Of a stretch of DNA of 40,873 bases, positions 1-7,685 are shown one piece after another. Position numbers and translations under genes: made by a program. Within the stretch, counting starts at the first letter, position 1. Each line of letters begins with the position of its first letter. The notes under the pieces were generated by a model. It did no database searches, was not told the origin of the DNA, and saw only the letters and a list, made by a program, of their open reading frames with translations. The stretch is from Syntrophaceae bacterium (GTDB taxonomy: Bacteria; Desulfobacterota; SM23-61). The DNA lies in the NCBI GenBank assembly GCA_013388675.1, contig JACAEW010000218.1, positions 1-40,873 on the forward strand. The letters are read 5' to 3'.

Positions 1-30
1 ACCCACTCGATTGGGAGAAGACCCAGAAAA
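1..30 (+). repeat. Dispersed repeat, copy R1 (module B, cut by the window edge)
   Basis: The first 30 bases match, with one mismatch, the minus strand at 12022-11993 (R2), and closely match the plus strand at 12329-12356 (R3). The shared core is CTCGATTGGGAGAAGACC. In R2 and R3 a second conserved module lies upstream of this core; here that part would fall outside the window. The copy ends about 17 bases before the start codon of the reductase gene, much as R2 sits just before the corrinoid-protein gene. It is translatable as PLDWEKT in the reductase frame, but no function is known. Confidence 0.7.
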
Positions 31-47
31 CTTTCGAGGAGGTCGGC

Positions 48-1403
48 ATGTCCAAAGAACGACTGATCGTAATCGGCGGCAACGCCGCCGGGATGAGTGC
101 TGCCTCGCAGGCCGGCCGGCAGAAACCCGCTTTGGAGGTCCTGGCTTTCGAACAGAGCCCCCATATGTCCTACTCGGCCTGAGCGGTCCCTTACTACATC
201 GGCAGGTTTGTCGATGACGTAAGGCATCTGGTGGTCCGAACTCCGGAAGCCTTCCGGGAAAAACAGGGGATCGACGCCCGCGTTTTCCAAAGGGTCTCGG
301 AAATCGATCTCCGCCAAAGGCAGGTTCAGGGTGAGGACCTAAAGACCGGAAAAACCTGGAGGGAGCCTTTTGATCAACTGCTCATCGCCACGGGTGCAGC
401 ACCCATTCGGCCGCCGATTCCAGGGATTGACGCCCGGGGGATTTACGAACTGAATACCCTCCAAAGCGGCATCGAGGTGCGCCGGGCGGTGGATGAAACG
501 AACCCCCGCCATGCCGTGATCATCGGCGGCGGATACATCGGCCTGGAGATGGCCGAAAACTTCATTCATCGGGGGATCGGGGTGACCATCGTGGAGAAGA
601 CCCCTCAACTCATGAACACCCTGGACCCGGACATGGCGGCCCTATTGATCAAACCCCTGGAGGAAGCCGGGGTGAAGCTCCACCTGAATGAGTCCCTGAA
701 GGCCTTCGAAATCGCCGCAGGGGAGGTGCGGGAAGTGGTCACCGATCAACGCCGGCTCTCTGCCGACCTGGTTCTCCTGGGACTGGGAGTCCGGCCGAAT
801 TCCGCCCTTGCCCAAAAGGCCGGGATTCCTCTCGGGGAGACGGGGGGAATCCGGGTGACCGACCGGATGGAGACCGGAGTGAAGGGCGTCTGGGCGGCCG
901 GAAACTGCGCCGAATCCTTTCACCGGGTCAGCCGGCGCCCGTTTTACGTGGCCCTCGGAACGGTAGCGAACAAACAGGGCCGGGTAGCGGGAATCAATAT
1001 CGCCGGGGGTCGGGCTACCTTTCCCGGAGTCGTGGGAACGGCCATGGTCAAGGTCTTCTCCCTGGAGGCGGCCCGAACGGGCCTGCAGGAAAGGGAAATT
1101 CAAGGCCTGGGGCTTTCCTTCGGCGTAGCGAAAATCGACGCCCCCACCCGGGCCCGCTACTACCCTGGAACCGGACCGATGACCGTAAAGATACTGGCGG
1201 AAAAAGGGACCGGACGGCTTCTCGGGGGGCAAATCGTGGGGAAGGAAGGGGCGGCGAAACGGATCGACACGCTCGCAGTGGCCCTTCATGCCGGCCTCAC
1301 TGTGGGGGACCTGATCAACCTGGACCTGGGTTACTCCCCGCCCTTTTCCGGGGTCTGGGACCCGGTCCAGATCGCCGCGAGGCAGGCGGCAAGCCAGGTT
1401 TAA
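48..1403 (+). CDS. CoA-disulfide reductase / NADH oxidase-like flavoenzyme, predicted selenoprotein (Sec45)
   Basis: A pyridine nucleotide-disulfide oxidoreductase of 451 residues. The N-terminal FAD motif (VIGGNAAGMSAA, about residues 8-19), a central NAD(P)H motif (IIGGGYIGLEMAE) and a C-terminal dimerisation domain with the family YSPPFSGVWDP motif are all present. Family members reduce CoA disulfide or related disulfides, polysulfide or oxygen through one active-site Cys near residue 43, in a motif like SxxCGLPYYIGG. Here the same place reads SYSA-UGA-AVPYYIG: the UGA at 180-182 is residue 45 and falls exactly on the catalytic Cys. The frame stays open for 406 further residues, and a strong SECIS-like hairpin follows at 190-223. 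ATG 48 has a GAGGAGG ribosome site. The stop interlocks with the convergent CoA-transferase beta gene. Read literally, the gene would be split into a 44-residue peptide and a headless enzyme, so selenocysteine is the better reading. The substrate is not certain. Confidence 0.88.
190..223 (+). promoter_or_regulatory. Bacterial SECIS-like hairpin of the Sec45 reductase gene
   Basis: Downstream of the UGA at 180-182, CATCGGC (197-203) pairs with GTCGATG (210-216), one G-U pair included, closing a six-base loop AGGTTT. Below a 2x2 internal loop, CTTAC (190-194) pairs perfectly with GTAAG (219-223). The loop begins 22 bases after the UGA and starts AGG, as does the SelB-binding loop AGGUCU of E. 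coli fdhF. This matches bacterial SECIS rules: a loop roughly 16-37 bases downstream with a G in its first two positions. Confidence 0.82.
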
Positions 1404-2140
1404 GTTCTTATCTTTTTCTCGGCGAACTCCGGGTAGATTCGCTTCAGCTTTTCCCGCACCGCCGTCCGCAGAGTGGCAAGCTCCTTTTCCGTGGGGGGCG
1501 GGGTGGAATGGAAAGACTGGGCCATCTGCAAGTCAAAACCCGTGTTGTCTTTCACCTCTTCCACCGACGATCCGGGGTGGACCGCCTCCAGGAGCCATTC
1601 CCCCTTCTCTCGTTCCCAGGCCAGCGTGGCCTTGGGGGTCACCACTTTCGTGGGCCCCCCCTCCCGGTACACCTTCGCCGGGGTGATCCCCGGGGCAGTG
1701 ACGAAGTCCACCTTTTCCACGAAGGTTCGTCGGGTGTGCTCGGTGCGGAAGAGGACGACCCGATGGGCCATGTAATACAGCATGGCCGACCCATAGGCGC
1801 CGGGGAGCCGCATCTGGGGCGACTCGTAATCCCCGATGACATGGAGGTTGATGTTCCCCCGCCTGTCGATCTGGATTCCGCTGAGAAAGAACAGGTCCAG
1901 GTCCCCCCGTTGGGCCAGGAAATGCAGCTCGCTCCCGCCGGCGGGAAAAGGGTAATATTCCGCGCTGCCCAGGATGATCAAGTCGATATGGGGTGCCAGG
2001 AGCTGTTCGGCCAGAATGCACCCCGAAGCCGGGATGGGAGAAGTCGCCCCTACTCCCACGGTTTCAAAATCCCGGACTTCCCGGGAGATGACCACGGCCA
2101 TCAATTCTTCGGGAGTATATTCCCTGCTGGTATCGGCCAT
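1400..2140 (-). CDS. CoA-transferase beta subunit (family I, GctB-like)
   Basis: A 246-residue protein of the glutaconate CoA-transferase / 3-oxoacid CoA-transferase subunit B type. Visible family features are the N-terminal VGVGATSPIPASG segment, LAPHIDLIILGSAE (with Glu61 a candidate for the catalytic glutamate that carries the acyl-CoA intermediate in this family), the DLFFLSGIQIDRRGNIN segment, and VDFVTAPG. It follows the alpha-subunit gene by 12 bases with a good AAGGAAG site before ATG 2140, so the two form one operon and presumably one heteromeric enzyme. Its TAA (1400-1402) interlocks with the TAA of the convergent reductase (1401-1403). The acyl substrate cannot be told from the sequence. 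Confidence 0.85.
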   Translation of the reverse strand: MADTSREYTPEELMAVVISREVRDFETVGVGATSPIPASGCILAEQLLAPHIDLIILGSAEYYPFPAGGSELHFLAQRGDLDLFFLSGIQIDRRGNINLHVIGDYESPQMRLPGAYGSAMLYYMAHRVVLFRTEHTRRTFVEKVDFVTAPGITPAKVYREGGPTKVVTPKATLAWEREKGEWLLEAVHPGSSVEEVKDNTGFDLQMAQSFHSTPPPTEKELATLRTAVREKLKRIYPEFAEKKIRT

Positions 2141-2152
2141 GACTCCTTCCTT

Positions 2153-3013
2153 TTAGGCGATTGCCGTCCATCCCGCCCGCCGCAGATATTCCGGGTGGCC
2201 GCTTACGGAGAAGACGTATTTCTCCAGATAAGCCCGGAAGGCCTTCTCTTCTTTCGCCGCGTTCAAATATTCCCTCACCCGCGGCTCATCGACCGGATAG
2301 GAAAGCCCGCAGCTTCCGGGGTGGGCTCCGAATCGCGCGGGCACCACGCCGTCCACGTCGATGGCCGGCAGAAAAGTGTTATGGAGGGCATCTGCAGGGG
2401 TCAGCTCGTGGTCCACAATCTCTTCCGCGGTCACGATGGCCCGGCGGGAAGCCCGGGCCATCATCGGGTCGTCCCGCAATCCAGGGGTAACGGCGTTTCC
2501 CCAGCGATCGGCTTTCAGGGCGTGGAATACCGCCACCTCGGGCCGGATCGATTGGGCCACGACGATTTCCTCACCCCGATGAAAAGGGTTTTCTTGGACT
2601 TTGAGGTCGGGGCGATGTTTCAGGAGATCGCTTCCCAAAAGACCCCGGACGGCGATGTAGGGCAGCCCCATGGATCCAGCCTGGACCATGGAAAACATCA
2701 CCCCTCAGGTCGAGTCCTTCATCTGGATCGACCTCAGGCGCAAGGCCCTCTGGAAATGGGGGGCCGCTCCATAATCGCCCAGAGAGCAGTGACAGGTCTC
2801 GTATTCCCTCACCGCCCCCGCGCCGACCAAAAAATCGATATGCAACCCGCCACCGGGAAGCGTGGCCACTCGCAAATCCCGGGTTTTTTGGCGAACCACC
2901 TCCCGGACGAAGGCCATAGGAGCATTTTCCAGAAACTGGCTGGTAAAACCCAGGAGGGTTCCGTCCTGGACCCACCCTGCGGCTTCGCTCAAAGAAAGGA
3001 TTTTTTCTCTCAT
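2153..3013 (-). CDS. CoA-transferase alpha subunit with in-frame UGA (candidate selenoprotein, U103)
   Basis: The open frame from ATG 3013 (AAGGAGA site upstream) runs to TAA at 2153-2155 with a single UGA at 2705-2707, giving 286 residues with the UGA as residue 103. Both halves belong to the same family I CoA-transferase subunit A fold: LLIGAGAV-type segment FLVGAGAVREYET before, and QAGSMGLPYIAVRGLLGSDLL then VAVFHALKADRWGN after. No frameshift is needed to join them, the second half has no ribosome site of its own at its first GTG/ATG, and a SECIS-like stem-loop sits at 2668-2691. Sequence around the UGA is KDST-U-GVMFSM. The position is not one I know to be catalytic in this family, because the acyl-carrying glutamate is in the beta subunit, so a role in redox control or disulfide exchange is only a guess. 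The alternative is a simple nonsense mutation. Confidence 0.75.
2668..2691 (-). promoter_or_regulatory. SECIS-like hairpin in the CoA-transferase alpha gene
   Basis: In mRNA sense, 14-37 bases after the UGA, CCATGG pairs with a second CCATGG (six pairs), then TCCA pairs with TGGA (four pairs) with one bulged U between the two stems on the 3' side. The apical loop is GGC, or AGGCU if the closing A-U is open. The loop lies about 24 bases after the UGA and begins with (A)GG, as in fdhF and in the reductase hairpin at 190-223. The stem lies wholly inside coding sequence. Confidence 0.62.
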
Positions 3014-3133
3014 GGCGATCTTGTCTCCTTGTCTTCGACGGGGGTCTTGAGATTGGTCATCCGTGGCCCTTATTCGTTTCCATGTCAAGAAGGATCAAAT
3101 CGGGGGCCCAGGCCGGTGATTCGCGATCTCTCC

Positions 3134-3712
3134 TTACTTTGCTCGGATGAGGATCGCCGCGATCTCCCGGGCGATTTCCCGCAGGTTTTCCCGGACCGCC
3201 GATTCATTGTCCAGCCAGGTGTAAGAGGATTGTTTGACCAGGGAAAAGGCGGCGACCGATCGCGAGGTGCCCAAGTCAACTACCTCTCCCGTAGCCCTGA
3301 CCTCGGTCGCTCCGGGCCCGAAGGATTCGAACCATCTTCTCTCCCGCAAGTCGCCGCCGTGAACCCGGGTGATGGTTCCTTTGATCAGGAAATCCCCCCC
3401 GGACTGTTCCCCCGGGGCAATGACCAGGGGGTGTTGAAAGCCCGCGCTCTTGAGCGACCTTTGAATATCCAGGGCGATTAATTCTCCGAAATCCTTCACC
3501 GCAGCCTTATTCACAAGGGTGGAGATTTCCGGGTTGAAATCAAAATGCTGGATGAGAATCGCTTTTCCCGCGGGGTCCAAGGGAAAGGAGTATACGACCA
3601 GGCTGGGCTTCTCGGAGGCGCAGCCGCCCCCCAAAAAGAGGGCCAAAAGCACGCCTAGCGCATAGGGCATAGCGGAAACGCCCTTTTTCCTCCAGCCTGC
3701 GGCCTCGATCAT
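3134..3712 (-). CDS. DUF4410-like lipoprotein
   Basis: A predicted lipoprotein of about 192 residues. The N-terminus has basic residues (RKK), a hydrophobic run (ALGVLLALFLGG) and a lipobox ending GGGC followed by AS, so it should be lipidated and anchored facing the periplasm. The second half (DFLIKGTITRVHGGD, then FESFGPGATEVRATGEVVDL) resembles DUF4410 proteins, which have a glycine-rich FGxGxxxV core. The start is placed at ATG 3712 because GGAGG lies 10 bases upstream; longer in-frame extensions to 3961 lack a ribosome site and hydrophobic sense. It is divergent from pcnB and separated by 121 bases from the CoA-transferase operon downstream of it. No specific function is known. Confidence 0.72.
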   Translation of the reverse strand: MIEAAGWRKKGVSAMPYALGVLLALFLGGGCASEKPSLVVYSFPLDPAGKAILIQHFDFNPEISTLVNKAAVKDFGELIALDIQRSLKSAGFQHPLVIAPGEQSGGDFLIKGTITRVHGGDLRERRWFESFGPGATEVRATGEVVDLGTSRSVAAFSLVKQSSYTWLDNESAVRENLREIAREIAAILIRAK

Positions 3713-3841
3713 CCGGTCTTTTCCTCCAGGTCCCATGCTTTTTTCTACTATACCAGATTTTGCCCTGGGGGCTGAGGTTTTTTGCCCGAATTTCTTTTCC
3801 CTTTCCAACCTGCCCCTAGAATTCCGGTTCCCATTGTTTCC

Positions 3842-3870
3842 TTGACAAATCATCCCCCTTGGGATAAACA
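3842..3870 (+). promoter_or_regulatory. Sigma70-like promoter for pcnB
   Basis: TTGACA at 3842-3847, a 17-base spacer and TAAACA at 3865-3870 face the pcnB gene. The -35 is perfect and the -10 is weak (3 of 6). It lies in the divergent gap between the lipoprotein and pcnB. Confidence 0.45.
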
Positions 3871-3974
3871 ATGATTTAAAGAGGCAGAGTTTGGACCCGT
3901 TTTTCAGCAACCCGGCGATTTGCATCCGCCTTAGCAGGAGGCCCCGAAACTTTACGCTCATTTGCCCTGATCTT

Positions 3975-5270
3975 ATGGATCAACCAGTCACTCCCCGGAT
4001 TCTCCCCCGCCAGGAGCATTCCATTTCCCGAAACATCATCGACCCGGACGCCCTCAAGGTCCTCTACCGGCTCCACCATCACGGGTTCATCGCCTATCTC
4101 GTGGGGGGATGCGTGCGCGATCTGCTTTTGGGGAAGAGACCCAAAGATTTTGACGTGGCCACCGACGCCCATCCCCGGCAGGTTCGGGAGATTTTCCGGA
4201 ATTCCCGGCTGATCGGGCGGCGTTTTCGCCTGGCCCACGTTTATTTCCCCGGGGGAAAATACATCGAGGTTTCCACCTTCCGCCGGCACTCGGAATTTGA
4301 GGAAGAGGGCGAGGAAGCCCATCCCCACTCCGACAACACCTTCGGAACCCCCGCCGAGGACGCGCTGAGGCGGGATATTACCATCAACGGCATTTTCTAC
4401 AATATCGCCGATTTTTCTCTGGTGGATTACGTGGGCGGGCTGGAAGACCTGCGCGACGGGATCGTCCGCTCCATCGGCGACCCGAATGAAAAATTCATCC
4501 AGGACCCGGTGCGGATGATCCGGGTCATCCGCCACGCGGCCCGGACCGGATTCCGCATCGAGGAAAAGACCTACCTCTCCCTGATCACCCACGTGGAAAG
4601 ACTGCGCCTGTGTTCCCCGGCCCGGGTACGGGATGAATTTCTCCGGGAATTAAGGGATGGGTCGGCAAAGGAATCAATCCGGCTGATGGTCGAGACCGGA
4701 ATGCTTTTCGTGCTCTTCCCCTCTTTTCTCCCCCCATTGGAGGATGAAAAGCGCAAAGGATATTTCCTGAACTCCATGGAAACCTTGGATCAACTCCACC
4801 TCCTGGAGGAGCCTGTTTCCGAAGAGCTCCATTTGGCCCTCTTTCTCCATCCCTTCCTGGAATTCTATTGCCCCTTGGATGAATTCCCCGCAGGACGAAA
4901 GGGGCAACCCGATTTCCATCAGAAGGTCCGGGAATGGCTGATGGGCATCCTGGGGCCCTTCTCCTTCACCCGCCACTCCCGGGAAGCGGCCGCCCATCTC
5001 CTCGCTCACCAACGCAGCCTTCGCGAATTGGGGTCCCATGGAAGACTCCCCCTGCGCCTCATCCGAAGGCCGGATTTTGCTCAGGCCCTCCGTCTATTCC
5101 AACTGGCCGCCAAGGCCCGGGGGGAAGAACCTTCTCCTTTTTCCTGGCCCCGGGAAGAAAAAAGGTTTCGCCGGAGGAAACGGAGGCCCCGGTTTCGCAA
5201 GAAACCAAGAAAGCCGGGCGGGGACAATCTGGCCGCCGGCGAAAGCTCCCCCGGGGACCCCCCTTTATGA
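3975..5270 (+). CDS. pcnB: Poly(A) polymerase I / tRNA nucleotidyltransferase family
   Basis: A class II nucleotidyltransferase of 431 residues. Near the N-terminus it has the GGCVRDLLLG motif and the metal-binding DFD of KDFDVATDA. LIGRRFRLAHVYF follows, which fits the signature separating bacterial poly(A) polymerases from CCA-adding enzymes, and then RRDITINGIFYN and the RNA-binding PVRMIRVIRHAARTGF region. The C-terminus is a strongly basic tail rich in R and K (about residues 395-420), as usual for PcnB. It would add 3' poly(A) tails to RNA and promote decay in the cytoplasm. ATG 3975 is chosen because family similarity begins just after it (PRILPRQEHSISR); a TTG at 3891 with a better ribosome site is possible. 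The stop overlaps the next start as ATGA. Confidence 0.88.
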   Translation: MDQPVTPRILPRQEHSISRNIIDPDALKVLYRLHHHGFIAYLVGGCVRDLLLGKRPKDFDVATDAHPRQVREIFRNSRLIGRRFRLAHVYFPGGKYIEVSTFRRHSEFEEEGEEAHPHSDNTFGTPAEDALRRDITINGIFYNIADFSLVDYVGGLEDLRDGIVRSIGDPNEKFIQDPVRMIRVIRHAARTGFRIEEKTYLSLITHVERLRLCSPARVRDEFLRELRDGSAKESIRLMVETGMLFVLFPSFLPPLEDEKRKGYFLNSMETLDQLHLLEEPVSEELHLALFLHPFLEFYCPLDEFPAGRKGQPDFHQKVREWLMGILGPFSFTRHSREAAAHLLAHQRSLRELGSHGRLPLRLIRRPDFAQALRLFQLAAKARGEEPSPFSWPREEKRFRRRKRRPRFRKKPRKPGGDNLAAGESSPGDPPL

Positions 5271-6508
5271 CCTGCCGCACCCATTGGGCCTGGTACGTCC
5301 TTACCGCCTCTTTCGCCACTGTTTTTGTTCATTACAGCATTCGCCTGGGTTATGGCATCCTCATGCCCGAAATGATTCTGTCCCTCCAGATTACCAAGGC
5401 CCAGGCGGGAAGCATCGCCACTTCATTTTTCCTGGCCTACAGTATTTTCGCCCCCCTCATGGGATTTTTGGCCGACCGGGTAAGCGCCCGCACCCTGCTG
5501 GTTGTGTCCCCCCTCGTCCTTTCCGCAGGAACCTTTTTGATGGGCAGGCCTCAGACTCTCGTTCAGGCCTGCCTTTCTTTTTTCGTGGTTGGGGTGGGGG
5601 CCTCGGCCATGTGGACGCCGGTAGTGACTCTGGTGCAGCGTTGGTTCGTTTCCCGTCGCCGGGGAATGGCGTTGGGAATCCTATCCATCAGTTATGCCAT
5701 CGGATATGGAATGATGGGAATCCTCCTCCCCCCTCTGGCGGATTATTCCGGCTGGCGGAGCTGCTGGTCCCTCCTGGCGGCCATGGCTTTCTTGCTGGTG
5801 CCCTTGAACGGAATTTTCATCCGCACCAGTCCCCAGGATTTGCATTTGGAGCCCTGGGGAGGCGGAATCGAAAAAAACTCCCCACCGCCCGTGCAGCAGA
5901 CTCCGGGAAAGACCCCCTTTCGGGCGCTTCTGCGATGGCCCAGTCTCTGGATGACCGGCCTCTCCTATTTCTTCATCAGTTTTTCCGCTTATGTCTTCAA
6001 CTTGTTCATCGTGACGTATGGGAATTTGGAATTGAAGTACCCCTTCGCCCAGGCCGCCCGGCTGGCCACCGCCATCGCCTTCGCCGGGATTCCCGGGGCC
6101 CTCCTGATTCCTTCGCTTTCCGACTCCATCGGACGCAAGAAATGCTTGATTCTCATCAACGCCGGAATGACCATCAGCATCCTCCTGATCATCTGGGCCG
6201 GAAGCACCTGGTCGGCGTTGCTGGCCGCAGTTTCCTTTTACGGGATATTCTATGCTTCTGTTTGGCCCATGTATGCGGCTACGGCGGCGGATTTTTTCCC
6301 TCGGGAGGTCACCGGATCGGTGCTCGGTTTTTGGACCATTTTCTACGGGTTAGCTCTGATCTTGGCCCCGGTGGGTGGGGGATACCTAGCCGATTTGACC
6401 GGGACCTTCGAATCCTCTTTCCTGGCCGGAGTCGCCAGCGGGTGCCTGGCGACTCTTTTCCTGCTGCCCCTGAAAAAGCAGGAAATAAAACCCTTTGGCC
6501 TCCGCTGA
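5267..6508 (+). CDS. Major facilitator superfamily transporter
   Basis: A 413-residue integral membrane protein with about 12 hydrophobic segments and the MFS loop 2-3 motif GFLADRVSARTLL; a second similar loop (SDSIGRKKCLIL) begins the C-terminal half. The general layout (SLQITKAQAGSIATSFFLAYSIFAP, then WTPVVTLVQRWFVSRRRGMALGI) resembles the oxalate/formate and monocarboxylate branch of MFS, so an organic-anion substrate is likely but not shown. ATG 5267 overlaps the pcnB stop (ATGA), implying translational coupling. The pairing with pcnB is not functionally obvious. The reading frame continues upstream inside pcnB, but that part has no MFS character. Confidence 0.85.
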   Translation: MTCRTHWAWYVLTASFATVFVHYSIRLGYGILMPEMILSLQITKAQAGSIATSFFLAYSIFAPLMGFLADRVSARTLLVVSPLVLSAGTFLMGRPQTLVQACLSFFVVGVGASAMWTPVVTLVQRWFVSRRRGMALGILSISYAIGYGMMGILLPPLADYSGWRSCWSLLAAMAFLLVPLNGIFIRTSPQDLHLEPWGGGIEKNSPPPVQQTPGKTPFRALLRWPSLWMTGLSYFFISFSAYVFNLFIVTYGNLELKYPFAQAARLATAIAFAGIPGALLIPSLSDSIGRKKCLILINAGMTISILLIIWAGSTWSALLAAVSFYGIFYASVWPMYAATAADFFPREVTGSVLGFWTIFYGLALILAPVGGGYLADLTGTFESSFLAGVASGCLATLFLLPLKKQEIKPFGLR

Positions 6509-6530
6509 AAAAATTATGCCCCTGAACATA

Positions 6531-6556
6531 AATGATTAGAACCATTCATTCTTTTT
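6531..6556 (+). terminator. Possible weak terminator after the MFS gene
   Basis: AATGA (6531-6535) can pair with TCATT (6546-6550), followed by C and five T. The stem is short and AT-rich, so the call is weak. No stronger hairpin is visible between 6509 and 6632. Confidence 0.3.
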
Positions 6557-6632
6557 CGAATCGTCGGGGACAAAAAAGGGTTGTCTTTTGGCGACCATTT
6601 ATGTTATGAATTTTGCTTGAAAGGGAAAACCC

Positions 6633-7208
6633 ATGGCTAAAAAGCGATACGCAATGATGATCGACCTCCGGCGGTGCATCGGCTGTCAAACCTGCTCCGT
6701 CGCCTGCAAGGCGGAATACGAAGTGCCCCTGGGATGCTGGCGGACCTGGGTAAAGCAGATCGAAAAGGGCCGTTACCCTTACGTGCGCAAAGCCTTCCTG
6801 CCCATCGTCTGCAACCAATGCGAGCGGGCCATCTGCACCACGGTCTGTCCGGTCAAGGCCACCTACAAGAGACCGGAGGACGGAATCGTCATGATCAACC
6901 CCCACCGTTGCATCGGGTGCCGGTATTGCATGGCGGCTTGCCCTTACAACGTTCGCTTTGTGAGCCCGCGGTATAACATCGTGGAGAAGTGCGATTTTTG
7001 CCAGAAACGCGTGGACCAGGGGCGGATTCCCGCCTGCGTCGAGGCCTGTCCCACGCAGGCCATGGTCTTCGGCGACCTCAACGACCCCAACGCGGAGATC
7101 ACCCGGCTGGTTTCCACCTCTCCGGTTCAGGTCATTAAACCTGAAATGGGGACCTATCCCCAAACATTTTACATCGACATGGACGTCGACATCGTCGGAG
7201 CCAAGTGA
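6633..7208 (+). CDS. Four-cluster ferredoxin, NrfC/PsrB/DmsB-type electron-transfer subunit
   Basis: A 191-residue soluble iron-sulfur protein with sixteen cluster cysteines in four groups: C15/18/21/25, C60/63/68/72, C93/96/99/103 and C120/123/135/139. This is the standard arrangement of the beta subunit of molybdopterin oxidoreductases (DMSO, polysulfide, nitrite reductase-type complexes), holding four [4Fe-4S] clusters. There is no Tat signal, so it should be cytoplasmic unless carried by a partner. Such subunits usually sit next to a catalytic molybdoprotein and an NrfD-like membrane anchor; neither is here, so it is an orphan that may serve another complex. ATG 6633 follows an AAAGGGAAA site. 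Its stop overlaps the next gene's GTG. Confidence 0.88.
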   Translation: MAKKRYAMMIDLRRCIGCQTCSVACKAEYEVPLGCWRTWVKQIEKGRYPYVRKAFLPIVCNQCERAICTTVCPVKATYKRPEDGIVMINPHRCIGCRYCMAACPYNVRFVSPRYNIVEKCDFCQKRVDQGRIPACVEACPTQAMVFGDLNDPNAEITRLVSTSPVQVIKPEMGTYPQTFYIDMDVDIVGAK

Positions 7209-7450
7209 GATCGAATCGAGTCCCTTATTCCAGACGACCGAACCACCCCGAAAAGCCGCCTTCGTCCTTCGGCGAGTTTGAAGCCAGCGAGCTTTTTTGC
7301 TCCCGCTGCCGCAGGGCGGTCCCGGTCCGAAAACGTCTCCTTTTGGTCCTGCCCGACGGAGACAAGTACGAGTACCTCTGCGCCCACTGCTCAAATTCCC
7401 TGGGAACCAAAATGGAGTTTGAGGAGCGGGAGGTAAGGATTCTGGTTTGA
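7205..7450 (+). CDS. Small zinc-ribbon protein
   Basis: An 81-residue protein starting at GTG 7205, which overlaps the TGA of the ferredoxin gene (GTGA), so translation is probably coupled. The centre has two CxxC knuckles, CSRC and CAHC, about 27 residues apart: a zinc-ribbon arrangement. The first 25 residues are polar and proline-rich, and may be poorly conserved or lie before a later start. No known family name is recognised. Its place directly behind the ferredoxin suggests a linked role, for example in assembly or as a metal-binding adaptor, but this is inference. Confidence 0.62.
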   Translation: MRSNRVPYSRRPNHPEKPPSSFGEFEASELFCSRCRRAVPVRKRLLLVLPDGDKYEYLCAHCSNSLGTKMEFEEREVRILV

Positions 7451-7685
7451 TGAATCGTCCCCTAACGCTCTCAACCCCGACCCTTCGGTAGATAGCCCCG
7501 GGCATTTTCCTAACCCCCTGTCCTTTTTGCCTCAAAATACATGATTTTCCCCATATTCTAAAAACCCGAAACCTTGTAAAATATAATTGATCTTGAGGCG
7601 GAAAAACATCGTTCTGCCAAAGTTCGATGCAAGGGTCCCTGAAAAATGATCCTTCCCATAACCAAAGAAAGAAAGGAGAGGTCCT

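Noticed and set aside
2153..2701. Second half of the CoA-transferase alpha subunit as a separate gene starting at GTG 2701 or ATG 2698
   Set aside because: No ribosome site precedes it, it would begin in the middle of a conserved domain, and it is in the same frame as the first half with only a UGA between them.
3330..3350. GGTTCGAATCC on the minus strand, like a tRNA T-loop
   Set aside because: The flanking bases do not pair as a T-stem, no acceptor or anticodon arm is found, and the stretch is coding inside the DUF4410 lipoprotein gene.
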